This document shows, piece after piece, positions 1 through 11,190 of a stretch of 64,000 nucleotides of DNA (positions are counted from its first letter, which is position 1; every line of letters starts with the position of its first letter). A program made the translations under genes and the position numbers. The stretch is from Anaeramoeba flamelloides (Eukaryota > Metamonada > Anaeramoebidae), in NCBI GenBank assembly GCA_027625915.1, contig JANTQA010000015.1, positions 10,073,001-10,137,000 on the forward strand, read 5' to 3'. The notes below the pieces were generated by a model. The model made no database searches. It saw only the letters and a program-made list of their open reading frames with translations, and was not told where the DNA came from.

Positions 1-39
1 TGTTATTTGGACGATAAAGTATTGTTTGTTGTTTTGTGT

Positions 40-280
40 TGAAAAAAGATTGTTTTTTTCCTTTAGTCATTTGTTTTTTTTTAATTTGCAATATAAAATA
101 AAAATTAAAAAAATTTTTGGTTTATTTCAAAAATTAAAAAAAAACCTAGGTACTTTACTACTCTATACGACCATTGACGACCCTTTTATCAGACTTTCCA
201 ATTTTGAAAAGAATTGAGTAAAATCAAAGCGATTTTACCCTATCCTTTGTTATTCCTGGAAAACCTCTTTCACCCATTAT
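40..280. repeat. Family P two-hairpin element, copy 1
   Basis: Two adjacent imperfect inverted repeats are visible. The first (about 60-150) is a T-rich arm, an AAATAAAA centre and an AAATTAAAAAAAAACCTAGG arm. The second (about 190-265) runs from CTTTCCAATTTTGAAAAG through AGTAAAATC/GATTTTAC to CCTGGAAAACC. The same pair of hairpins recurs at about 845-1205, 13793-13968, 54170-54515 and 60340-60665. Ends are approximate because the copy is diverged. Confidence 0.5.
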
Positions 281-844
281 TTATCAACAATAGTTTTTTC
301 CATATTTGAGTTAATATCAGATGATTAGAGTGTTTTTAAAGACTTCAAGTTATTATCCATCCAAGTAAATATCTCTAAAGTTGAATTAAACGAAAATTCA
401 TTACCAAACCCCTTAAAAAAATTTTTTTTTCAACCAAAATAAACCTTTTTTTTCTTGGCCAGAGAGTTTTAAAAATCTTAGTTCTTTACTATATGTGAAA
501 ATAAAATTCAATATTCCAAGTTAGACAAAAATAATATTTCAATTACCTTTTTATCCTTTGTTAATTAAGTTATTTCAAAATATATTCAAAATTCCAGTTC
601 TTAAAAATCTTGAGGTTCTTATATTAATTGTTGTTACCAGTACGATGATTTTTAAAAGTCACAAAGCAATAAAAAAGGCACTTTTTAGTGTAAAATTGTT
701 TAAATAGATGTGAAAAAGAATTTACCTTAAATTCAACTATATAACATTTTTTTGAAGAGATAATAACTAACTGTTCTGAAAAACTCTCATTATCTAAAAA
801 AAACCAATTTTGGAAAAAAACAATGTATGTTAAATATTGAAAGT

Positions 845-1205
845 GTACTATGTTTTTTTTTTTTTTACTTTTTGCAATAAACTGACAATTTATTAAATTC
901 TCTGTTTATTACAAATTTATAAAAAAAACCTCAGTGAAGTGTCATTGCTTATCCAGATTTTATAAGGTTCAAATAAATTCTGTAAATTTTACTCTATTTT
1001 TTTGAATCCTGAAAAACCTATAAAAGTTTCCGCCAAGTGCCTAGGTTTTCCAGAACTGAAAAGAATAAAGTAAAATCAAATCGATTTTACTTTAATTCTT
1101 TTAAATTCTGGAAAAACTAAAGGTGGTTTTTTTTACTTTTCGAAATAAACTTAAAATTTATTAAAATTTTCGGTTTATCATAAAAATTAAAAAAAACCTA
1201 ATGGA
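845..1205. repeat. Family P two-hairpin element, copy 2
   Basis: It begins with a T-rich hairpin at about 845-935. After CGCCAAGTGCCTAGG comes the second hairpin (GGTTTTCCAGAACTG ... TTCTGGAAAAACT, about 1036-1120) with the palindromic centre GTAAAATC..GATTTTAC. A further T-rich hairpin ends in AAAAAACCTAATGG near 1202. The CAAGTGCCTAG string is shared with copy 3 inside the LINE at 13.8 kb, where the element's limits are clearest. Confidence 0.55.
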
Positions 1206-2179
1206 AAAAAAAAAAAAAAAAAAATTCCAATTTAAAATCAGGAAATAATTCTTTCATAGTATAAATAATTGATTCCCAATTTGAAAGATATTAATCAGAT
1301 TTAAAACACTTTTAAAATTAATTAAAATTACGTCTTAACCCCCCCAAAATTTTTTTTTCAAATATTTTACTATTAAAAAAAAAATTAAATCTTAATAGAA
1401 ACTGGAAAATTTGGATTTTTCAACATAAATTATAAAATATATGAAAAATTTTACATGATCAAATATCTTTTATTAACCAATTATGTTTATTATCAGTGAA
1501 GTTATTAAAAAGTGTAGAATTAGTAAATGTTTTAATTTTTTTTTGGAAAAATATTTTCATGATCATGTACAACAACAATATATACAACAGCCTTAAGAAT
1601 TTGAAGTCTGGGATATTTTATTTCTTTGTATTAAATCTTTATGACCAAGCAACAAAAAGTCAATTAAACTATTATTTTTCTTTAAAATTTTCAATTTTAT
1701 TTTTTCAGACTAAATTATTGGGTTTGGCTTATCATTAATTTTTAAAATTAATCTAAACAAAAAAAAAATAAAAAATAAAAAATTGAGATATCGAATTATT
1801 TTCTCATTCACTAACTTATTTCATATAACAAGTTTCGGATCGTAAAATAAGAAAAAAAAAAAAAAATAAGATAATTTGAACTCAAAACAAAGAGCGATTA
1901 AATATCCAACTAATATCTTTTTTTTAATTTATCAATAATTTATTTATTTTAAAATCTTAAAATTTAAAATACAGAATAAAATCTGGTTTTATTATTTTTT
2001 TAATATTATATTTTCTCAGATAAATTAATCCAATCTAAAATTATTATCAACCTGAATACATACTCATGTATATTTGTATCTTGATATCTACCAATATAAT
2101 ATAAATTATTTATTTGCTCCAAATTAAACTAAAAGTCAAAATTTTCCACACAGCTAAAACGTTCCAAACAATCACAATA

Positions 2180-2700
2180 ATATAATTTCATTGAAATTAG
2201 AGATAATTTTGATTTTTGGAAAATATGAAAATCATTTTTTCATCTTTTAGTTTTTGTTTTCATTTCATTGTTTGAATTACGTAATTTATTTCGCTGGATC
2301 AAAATTTTTTTCTACAAGATTTATATTAGGTTAAAGTTGAGTTGTTCCAAATAGAAGAACTCAAATAAAATTAGTTGGTAGTATCTAACCATTTGATCGA
2401 TCAATATTCCTAATAGAATTTTTACAAATTTAATCATGTATTTTTTTGTTTTGCTCTCTCTTCAAAATTTTTAACACACCCATGATTTATTTGTATTGAT
2501 AATTATTTATTTTTTGTTTTGTGAGTATGGTAATTTATAAAAAGGTGTTAACATTTCAATTGGTAAATGGTTCTAATTTGGTAAATCTTCGAGAAGTGTT
2601 TAAATAAGGTTTTTTTTTTTTCACAAATCGAATTTTGGTGTGTTAAGAATTTTGAATTGGGGTTTATTTACTTTTGATTAAGAGCCGATTTTTTTTTTAA
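2180..2700 (+). repeat. Dispersed repeat family D, copy 1
   Basis: The segment aligns by eye with two others in opposite orientation, 8640-9010 and 45590-46100. Shared landmarks, in order, are a GTAATTTATTTCG-like block, AGAAGAACTCAAATAAAA, CATTTGATCGATCAA, CTTCGAGAA and CGAATTTTGGTGTGT. No reading frame or terminal repeat was recognised, so the class is unknown; a decayed transposon is an inference from its dispersal. Confidence 0.5.
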
Positions 2701-4495
2701 TTCATTTATTAATCCTTGTCACTTGTAAAAAAAGTTTATTCTGTCCAATTTTCTGTGAAAAAAAATGGAAAATTTATAAAAAAAATAAATCACTGAAATT
2801 TTTTTTTTTGATAACTTTTAAGGTTTAAGTTTTATTATTTAAAAAAAAACAAAAACAAATAATTTCAAAATTATATATACACTTAGAATTATTTCCAGTT
2901 TATAATATATCAAAAAATATCAAAGAAAATTCAATTTTTCCTTAATTTTTTGTTCAATACAAACTTCTTTTTTAAAATTTTTTAATTTTTCAAATTAACT
3001 TTTTTATGTTTCATACATTTCCCCATTTTTTATTTTAAATGTATAGAGAAGGTAAATTAAAAAAAAAAAAAAATTAAAATTTACAAACTTATTTATTATT
3101 AGATCTTTAACACGCCGAACTTGTTATAATTAGATCTAAAACAAACTGACCTGGACTTACACAAATAGACTGAACTGAACCAAACCAAAACAAATGCAGC
3201 AAAATAAATCTGTCTGAATCTAATAAAATTTAAATTTCTTTAGAAATTGAATAATATACACATATAATCAACCAATTCTATCAATTTGGTATCATATATT
3301 GGGTTTTTGGTGAAAAAAGAGTTGGAATTTTTATTTTTTTAAAATACTTACAAAGAACAAGGACTATAAAAAAAAGATAACTAAGCAACAAAATGAAAAA
3401 TTGGAAAAACAATTCTTCTTCTTAAAAAAACTACTCTATATAATGTATGTTATCAATAAAGCCCCGTATTTAAACCAGAGAAAATAACTAATTTTAAATA
3501 ATCCACAGCTGATTAATTATTAAAGACCCATTATTTAAACATATTATTTAGATGATATCTATTTTTTTTTTTGATTAAAATGAAATGAACCAGTAATATA
3601 TAAAACAGTAAGGGGTCTAATTTTTTTTTTTTTTTAAATTTCTAACTTTTTACCTTTTTTTAGTATTTTTTAAAACTATTTTATTTTAGAAAACTAAATT
3701 GAGTTTAAAATACTTTTAATGATTGTAATTAAAAGGTTCTTTTGACTACTCTTTGGATTAGGAGTCACAAATTTATTGACTTCAAAACCCCCTCTTTAAC
3801 AGATTAAGAATTTGAGCACTTAACCCTTACCAATATAGTGTAAGACTCTGTTTTATTTCTGACATTTCTTTCACTTTTTCTGACGAATGTTGTAAGATAA
3901 TTTTTTTCTATTTCTTTTTAACAAATAAAGTTATCCTACAAGTTATAATCTAATCTATAAAATGGATAGTATATAAAACAAGTAAATAAATGTAGATTAT
4001 AAGGCAAATAAGGGGTAATTTTGTGAAATTAACCCCATTAAAAGGATATTTATTTATATATAATCTAAACTTTTTATAGTTTAAATTTGAAGTAAATTCT
4101 TGTATTAAAAACCGTTTCAGAGATTAGATCTATAAAAATATTAAGATAGTATTGAATGTATAGTGTCAAGATTTTTGGAGATAATTATGCAAATATGTAA
4201 TTATTTTCAGTTTTGGTTTTAATTTTAAACACTATTCGAGAAAAATGACATTTTTTTTATTAAATAATAACAACGTTAAAAAGATATTTTAGAAGATTTG
4301 AATTATTAGTCGTTTGTGATTTCTTTACTGAAAAAATTTGATATCATCAGTATCTCTTTACAAGATAAGAATAGAAATTCACAAGAAAAAAAAAAAAAGG
4401 AACAAAAAAAAAAATGAAATCAATTGAATAATGAATTTTGTAATTTTTTATTTCTTTCTGAAAAATAAAAGAAGAATCAACTTTTGATAGATTAG

Positions 4496-6352
4496 TTATA
4501 AAAATTTAGAAATAAAATTCTTTTTTGATTGTGAATTTAAAAAGGTAATTTGGATCTCGGATTTCTGATTCAACTTTGAAGTTTTCATCAATTTTAATTC
4601 ATATTCATTCACAAGATGCAATAATGCTATGAAAATCAATTGGATAGTTATTGAATTCTTAGACAATTGCAATTTAATCAATTGTATTAAATCGGAAAAC
4701 GATAAAATATCATCATCTTTGATATTAGATTTAGATATCAAAATATTTAAGATTATTTCTTTTAACAAACTGATAGGAATTAGTTGATTTTTTTTTGATT
4801 TTATATTTTCTTGAGAATTAACTGATTTTTGTTTTTTCTGATTGATATCATCATTTGTCTTTAGTTTTAGTTGACTGATATTATTGTTTGGATTTTCATA
4901 TTCAATATCCTGTCCATTGGTTCCATTCCAAAATTCCAAATCTGCTTCATCATCTTGTCTATTATTCCAATCACTGAAAGGATACTTTTTATTTAAATTT
5001 ATCATATTATGATTAAATAATTTCTTATAGAAATCTTTTACATATCTAATACTTTCAATTAATAGCACACTTTCATCGTTATGATGATAAATTTCATTTT
5101 CCCCTAATGTCGATTTATTTGTTTGGGTAACTTGAAATAATTTCTTGTGAGGGATTTTCTTTGTATAAAAATCAATTTTAATTTCATTTTTTAACCAATT
5201 TTTTTTTCTTCTTTTTGTTTTTTCCTTGATGTTTGGATCCTTTAAATTTTCCTTTATATCAAGATCTTGAATTAAATTCTTTATTTTAAGGTCTTTAATT
5301 ATACCAAGTGAAAGGTTATTGAATGAACAAAATTGGAAATTCTTCTGATTACAAGACATATCATTCAGAAATAGGTTTTTCTTTAAAGTGCTACTTTTAC
5401 ATGGTTCCTTCAATGTTGAAAAATCAAAATTATCTGATGTGCTATTAAAACTAATATTATTGAAATCATCCTTCTCATCAGTATAGCCTGTATCACGACG
5501 GTCTTTCAATTTGCTGATTTTTGGGGTATATTCTTTTGCGTCAATTGATTTTTTTGGTTTCTTATAAAAAAATTTTGACCAATTATTTTCCTTAAATATT
5601 TGAAAATTAGGACAGATTTTATCCTTTTTGTCCAGTAGATCAAAAAAATTATTTATTTCTAAACTGGTTTCTTTATTTAAATTTCTGTTTATTAAAATGT
5701 TCACTGGATTAGTCTCCTTAGGTTTATTTTTCATAATTTTATTTGAACTTGTTTTTTCCTCTTGTAAGATATTGTCTATATTCATAAGTCTACTATTAAA
5801 TAATAAATATGCTTTTGAGATGATATTTGATCTGACATTTATCATACTATTTTTGTAATTCTCAAATAGTAAATGATCTTCAAATTTATTATTTGTGATG
5901 TTACTTTCAATTGATTCTAATGTATTGCAACCAAAGCTAATTTTTTTAGTTTCCACAATGGTTCTATTTGTATTCTTTAACAATAGTGCATTCCTTTCCT
6001 TTATAACTTGTTTGGTTTTCTTTACATTATCATTTAATTTTGAGAGCATATTATTTATATCTTTAAATACTGATTCTACACGCTGTGAATACAATTTCAC
6101 ATATGCTGATAATTTCATTGACTCAATTGCAAAATTCACTTCCTCTGTTTTCTTTAATTTTATTTCTTGGAAACTATTTCTTAGATTAAAATTCCAGATT
6201 TGTTGTTGTGAAAACTTTTTCCCATTACACACATCAATGCATAATCTATGAAATAAATTAATTTCCTTAGTATCTAATTTGTCTGATATTTGCTTTAAAA
6301 GTCTTCTTTTATTTGTTTTGGATTTTTCAAAGACATTTTTTGTGTTTGTCAT
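4496..6352 (-). CDS. Condensin complex subunit 2 (CAP-H/Barren kleisin)
   Basis: Single-exon gene for a kleisin that would bridge the SMC2-SMC4 heads of condensin I and drive mitotic chromosome compaction. An ATG 48 bases upstream (6400) is in frame, but would add a hydrophobic KKQIIIFFFFII stretch that looks like translated leader, so I prefer the Met at 6352, giving 618 residues (metazoan and yeast CAP-H are about 740-750). Numbering from 6400, residues 42-112 match the Barren N-terminal block, including the VNFAIE..KLSAYVKLYSQRVESVF segment, which corresponds to the family's NFQ..S..LDA..KIY..RVD.V. Residues 566-605 match the winged-helix C-terminus: LSFSDLI then IFIALLHLVNE, compared with SFSDM ... 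LAFVALLHLANE. The middle is Lys/Asn-rich, with a CAP-H-like acidic DEADLEFWNG..IEYENPN patch. The call rests on recalled family motifs; divergence is strong. Confidence 0.78.
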   Translation of the reverse strand: MTNTKNVFEKSKTNKRRLLKQISDKLDTKEINLFHRLCIDVCNGKKFSQQQIWNFNLRNSFQEIKLKKTEEVNFAIESMKLSAYVKLYSQRVESVFKDINNMLSKLNDNVKKTKQVIKERNALLLKNTNRTIVETKKISFGCNTLESIESNITNNKFEDHLLFENYKNSMINVRSNIISKAYLLFNSRLMNIDNILQEEKTSSNKIMKNKPKETNPVNILINRNLNKETSLEINNFFDLLDKKDKICPNFQIFKENNWSKFFYKKPKKSIDAKEYTPKISKLKDRRDTGYTDEKDDFNNISFNSTSDNFDFSTLKEPCKSSTLKKNLFLNDMSCNQKNFQFCSFNNLSLGIIKDLKIKNLIQDLDIKENLKDPNIKEKTKRRKKNWLKNEIKIDFYTKKIPHKKLFQVTQTNKSTLGENEIYHHNDESVLLIESIRYVKDFYKKLFNHNMINLNKKYPFSDWNNRQDDEADLEFWNGTNGQDIEYENPNNNISQLKLKTNDDINQKKQKSVNSQENIKSKKNQLIPISLLKEIILNILISKSNIKDDDILSFSDLIQLIKLQLSKNSITIQLIFIALLHLVNEYELKLMKTSKLNQKSEIQITFLNSQSKKNFISKFL

Positions 6353-7159
6353 TATTATGAAGAAAAAAAAAATGATTATTTGTTTTTTAAAAAAATTCAT
6401 TTTTATCCAAGACCAATTCTTAATAAATTAGAATTCTTCAGAATTCATGAAGTAAATGCATACTGATTTTTTAACGGTCATGAAATTATATTTTTATTTT
6501 TTTACTTGAAATTAATTTAATAATATCAATTTTTCATTTTTTATTTTTACCGAATAGTTCAAAGATCCTAGATTTTTTTACTCAGGAAAATTCTCAAGAT
6601 ATTTTTTTACAAAATAGGTTCTCTAGAATATATTAATTGTTAAATTACTTTTTTCGTTCTTAAATTAAAGTGAAATCAAAAATAAATAAAATCTTCGATT
6701 AAATAATTATTGTTCTTTAATAGATTAGAAGTAAGGTTAATTTTACAATATATCATAACACAAATCACAAAACTTGGATAAAAGTTCACTTTTTCAGATT
6801 ATATTCTGATATAATCCCTTACAGATCAATTTAACTTTATGATTAATTCCAAAAAAATTAAAACAATTATTTAGTCCATTTTTCATGTTCACAAATCTTG
6901 AGACTTCTGCTTTTCAAAAAGTTCTTGGCAAAAAATATTTACAAGATCAACTCTATTTATAAAAGTTTCAGAACATTTAAAACAATAATGGACTTTATTT
7001 AAAACATGGTAAAAAAAGGAAAAAAAAGTAACAATTTTAAACCATTTCTTTGAATTTAACAATTATTTAATAACAAGAAAGAAAAGGCAAAAAAAAAAAT
7101 GAAAAGAAAAGATAAACTAAAATGAAATTGAAAATGAAAAGATTATAGTAGTGGAAAAA

Positions 7160-7625
7160 ATACTGGAAATGAAAAAATTCTTTTATAAGATTTTTAATGG
7201 TGAATATTGGTAAAATTGTTGAATAATTTCTTTTATTTAAAATCAAATCCTCTTTATAAATAACCAAATTTTTGATGAACATAGTAATAAACTGGCCTAA
7301 AGTTCAATAAAAAAAAACATCTATAGAATATTCAAGTAATTGTTTGATAGCATAAGTAGATCAACTTTTTTTAAAAAACAATCAGGTTTCTTAGAGGTTT
7401 ACTATGAGTTTGGAAAATGATAATTTTTATTCTTGGTTATTTGATTGATTGAATACTGTTTTGAACAAGTTAAATTTGATTGATCATCATTCTTAGAAGT
7501 GTGTGGGTTATAATTGTTAAAGGTTTGATTCTTATAAAAAAACAGGATTTGATTTTTTAAATAAAAGAAATTACACATCAATTTTCTTAATATTCACAAT
7601 TAAAAATCTTTTAAGGAATTTTTTC
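7160..7625. repeat. Family N inverted-repeat element, copy 1
   Basis: The left arm (about 7185-7275) and the reverse complement of the right arm (about 7615-7500) share, in order, AAGATTTTTAATGGTGAATATT-type sequence, AATTTCTTTTATTTAAAA and ATCAAATCC, so they form inverted repeats of roughly 100 bases around a ~230-base centre. The same arm recurs at 63757-64000 at the right edge of the window, including a shared block GGAAAATGATAATTTTTATTC. This looks like a non-autonomous DNA transposon; no target duplication was resolved. Confidence 0.55.
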
Positions 7626-8639
7626 ATGTCTGGTATTTTTTTCACTACTTTAAATAAAAATTTTTGAAAAAAGAGACAAACAAAAATTAAGATTGACCAA
7701 ATGAATTAGATAGAAATAGAGTAAATAGGTATTAAGTGGTATATTTAAAAGGTAATAATTTAGAATAGAAAAAATGGATTAGGATTGAGATTTGAAAACG
7801 AAAATAGAAAAGAACCAAAAAATTGGAAACGAAATAGAAAAAAAATATAACAAAAGTAAAAAAAGAAAAAGCAAAAGAAAATCAATAAATAAAAAAAAAT
7901 AAAAAATAAATATCTTAAAATTCTTTTGTTTTTTAAAAAAATGAAAAAAAATAATAAAATGTATTTATTATTTTTTAATTATTTATTAAATATATTTTCT
8001 TTTAATAAAAAACAAATTTATTTTCAGAAAATTCTTTATCAAATAAATCTGATTCAAATAACAAAAATTATCAAATAGAAAATTTAAATTTACTCCAATT
8101 GCTATCACAGAATTAAATAAAATATTCACACGTTGATTAAAGCCACAATTCCTGAAAGCTTTAAATTATGAATTTTGAAATAGATTAAATTTTGAATAAA
8201 GTAATTGTAAATAAATAACCCTTATGAGTAATTACTTGTTACCAAAAATTATTTATTCTCAAATGGATTTAATAAAATTATAATGTTCATATAGACCCTG
8301 TTTTGATTATTACTAATATAAATACGTGATTAATCTTTTAATATAGTTTCCTAACAGTTATCCTATATAAAAATCAATTATTTCATTGCTATTTTTAGAG
8401 AATAATTTGTGAAAATATCAATTAATTACACCAATATAATATATAGTTCCCGAAATCAATTTTATATATTTATGAGTTAAATTATCCCAAAACAAGTAAA
8501 ATTATTTACATACCTCAACACTTAAAAAAGATAGAATTAATAAAAATAATATGAAAAAAACTTGATACGAAAAATTTTTAATGAATAATCAATTGACAAG
8601 AACTATTTCTTAATAAATCCCATTCCAAAAATTTGAACA

Positions 8640-9010
8640 TACCCAAAATCAAAAATCGACAAAACAAAAACCCAATTTATTATATTTTTCCAAACATAAT
8701 ATAAAAAACATATTTAAGTAACATATTATTAATGTTTTATAATATATCATTTTCATTGAAATAAAAGTACAAAATATAAAACTTAGAAAATAAAGATCGG
8801 TGTCTACAAAATAAAGTTACAAGCTTAATAAAAAATGTATTGATAAATTTTTTGAAATTTCACCCACAATGAATGATCGATCAAATGATAAGATACCATT
8901 TACCAATTGTATGTGGATTTTTCGATTTGACAAACTCAACACTAATTTTCTATCAACCTTTGAAAAAAATTTCAGATCTAAGGAAACAAATTACATAACT
9001 GCAAAAAAGG
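8640..9010 (-). repeat. Dispersed repeat family D, copy 2 (partial)
   Basis: Read on the minus strand, this segment carries TTATGTAATTTGTTTCCTTAG, a GTTGAGTTTG block and CATTTGATCGATCATTC in the same order and spacing as family D copy 1 at about 2270-2405. It lacks the distal half. No coding potential was seen. Confidence 0.45.
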
Positions 9011-9059
9011 AAAGGAAAACAAAACAAAAAAGAAAAACAATAAAATAGTCTATAAAATT

Positions 9060-10180
9060 TTATTTATTTATTTATTTATTTATATAAAGGAGTAATTAAA
9101 GAAAAATAATCAATAAAAAAAAGAGAAGAAGAAAAATAATTAAAATATGTATAAAAAATAAATTTATCATTTTCATGACCAAATAGAAACTATCCATATC
9201 CTGAATACACACTAGGGTCAAAAACCCGATAGAAAGATTATCAATTATAGATAAAAATTCCACACCCGTGATTAATAATTGGTATTCCACAACTCTCAGA
9301 GTGGGGCACTGGGAGCCCAAATTTATATATATTTTACTATTTTAACGATTTTTTGTTTTCACTTTATTTTTATTATTTTTTCTTTATTACCTTAAGTTTT
9401 CTAACCATAAGAGCTTTGATAAAAAATTCCCTACAAGCACAATAAATTTCGTAATTTTGATTAGTCATGTTTACAAGTTTTTGTTTATTTTTTCCCAGAA
9501 TAACTTTTTTGTATATTTTCTTATCTAGAATTTTTGACAATTTTTTTTTCCACTTGATTCTGATAAATTTATCTCTTTCACAATACCAAATAAAGTGGTT
9601 TATGTTTTCATAATAATCAGTACAATAATCACATTTTTTACATTTTTCTTTTTTTATTTATGTGTTATATTCAGATTTATTTTTTAAAACATATGAGTAT
9701 ATATTTAATCCATTTGTAAAAGTTCTAAATTTGAGAAATTTAGTACTTGATTTATATTTTAGATAATTTTTAATTTTAAAATTAAATTTTTCATTTTTGA
9801 TAATTTTGTAGTTTTCTTTTATTTTCCAACTTAGATTGTTTTTCAAATTATTTAGATATTCGTTTTTCATCTTTTTTTTAAAACAAATAGTCCGTAAAAT
9901 CAAAATTATTTCAAAATTGAATGTAAAGTGTATTATTGCTCTTCTTTCAACAGTTTAAACTATGTCCGAATTTTTGGAATTTAATTTATTTTTTTAATAT
10001 TTATTTTTTTCTTAAATTTATATTTCAAAATGATAGTTTTGTATTTACTAAATTTTTTTTTAATTGTCTGAATTTATTAAACCATAAAAATTCAAAGAAA
10101 ATAATTCTATTTTTACAGTATTTCTTTTTAAAAATTGATAAAAATCCACAATTATTTCATATTTTTTTGATATATTAAAA
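9060..10180 (-). mobile_element. LINE (non-LTR retrotransposon) 3' fragment, copy L1
   Basis: On the minus strand, 9903-9390 encodes the end of a reverse-transcriptase polyprotein. A segment with FLKFRTFTNGLN is followed after one in-frame TAA by a CCHC knuckle CDYC-x8-INHFIWYC (about 9633-9578), the usual C-terminal zinc knuckle of LINE ORF2. The tail runs to a TAA near 9385. A 3' untranslated part with a GC-richer patch (9200-9320) and a TAAA-repeat tail (about 9059-9083) would end it. Upstream (9904-10180) is degenerate sequence probably of the same origin. The FRTFTN motif is shared with copy L2, but the C-terminus differs, so they are related subfamilies. No target duplication was found. 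Confidence 0.7.
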
Positions 10181-10279
10181 TTATAAACCTTTTATTGTTA
10201 AAAACCATAAGAAAAAATTAGAAAAATTATATTAAAACAGAAAAAGGAAAAAAAGAGTATGGAATATAAAAATAACAAG

Positions 10280-10862
10280 TAAATTAACTCCATTTAACTC
10301 AAAGGGACCCAGCGAAAAATGAAAAAGTCACTTTATTTTTAAGAATCAACCCAAACTTAGAATGTTTAGAAATACAAGAAATACTAAACTTCATATTAGA
10401 GTCGATAATAATAAAAGAAAAGCCTGAACAAACCATAAATTTCAAAAAAAAAAATGTTAAAAAAATTTGGGCCCTTTTCATTATAACATCCCCTAAAAAA
10501 TCTTCAATTTCTTTAGGAAATTAAAATTTTTGACAATAAGATTTTTTACTTGTAAATGTATGAATTTTGTAAGAAAATACAAATCCTAACTTAATATAAT
10601 GTTAATTTGGAGTTTCAAACATTTTTTTTTTTCAAATTTAATCTTTAAAAAAAAAATAAAAAAGAAAAGAAGAAAACAAAATAAAAGAAGAATTTTTGAA
10701 AAAATTAAAAAGCAAAAAGCAAAATACAAAAAAAAATATTTTTAAAAAATGATAAAAAATGAAAATTTGTTTTGAGAAGAATAACAGGATAAAACCCATT
10801 GAATATGTTCTATTCCTTAAATGAAACTGGTCCACTTTGACTGAAAAAAAGTTTAGTTTGTA
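10280..10862. repeat. Family M DNA-transposon-like element, copy 1
   Basis: The ends are inverted repeats: TTAACTCCATTTAACTCAAAGGGACCCAG on the left and, reverse-complemented on the right, TAAACTTTTTTTCAGTCAAAGTGGACCAG (each read as shorter blocks). The body matches 59289-59859 almost throughout, including AATGAAAAAGTCACTT, GAACAAACCATAAATTTC and CAATTTCTTTAGGAAATT. The central A-rich run is expanded differently in the two copies. There is no coding capacity, so it is a non-autonomous element. Confidence 0.65.
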
Positions 10863-11190
10863 AATAAATTCATTTTATATATTTCAAAAATTTCATTTTT
10901 GTCTACTGTTGTCAAATTCTATGTATCTTTATTTTTAAGAGTGATTAAAGCGTTATTTGTATTAATCGTTTATTTTTTTGGTTTTGACAATTATTAGTAA
11001 TTGTTTTTGTATTTTTTTTTGCTAAGATTATTTTTTCTATTTTGAATATTCAATTTCAAATAATACTTGATAATCATATATAATGTTACATCAAACTTGT
11101 TTAAAAAAATTATAATATTTAATTTTATTTTTAACAAAAATAAGGAAAGAAAAAATCAAATAAAAAAAGAAAAACAAATAGTTCAATGAT

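Larger units (their letters stand above)
1..4495. other. Intergenic region left of CAP-H
   Basis: No gene could be supported in this AT-rich stretch. The open frames here are short, rich in Phe/Leu/Lys and mostly begin at non-ATG codons. It holds two copies of hairpin family P (about 40-280 and 845-1205) and one copy of dispersed family D (about 2180-2700). The remainder (about 1206-2179 and 2701-4495) is A/T homopolymer-rich sequence in which I see nothing; the last ~100 bases are probably the 3' UTR of the minus-strand CAP-H gene. Confidence 0.5.
6401..11190. other. Intergenic region between CAP-H and RING gene
   Basis: No gene is supported. The region contains the family N inverted-repeat element (7160-7625), a partial family D copy (8640-9010), a 5'-truncated LINE on the minus strand (about 9060-10180) and family M copy 1 (10280-10862). 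The stretches 6401-7159 and 7626-8639 are low-complexity and nothing was seen in them. About 10863-11190 is the likely 3' flank of the RING gene. Confidence 0.5.

Noticed and set aside
1496-1738. 80-residue plus-strand frame
   Set aside because: It starts at GTG, is rich in Phe, Asn and Leu, and lacks any motif.
9096-9320. 74-residue minus-strand open frame
   Set aside because: It falls in the probable 3' untranslated part of LINE L1 and shows no domain.
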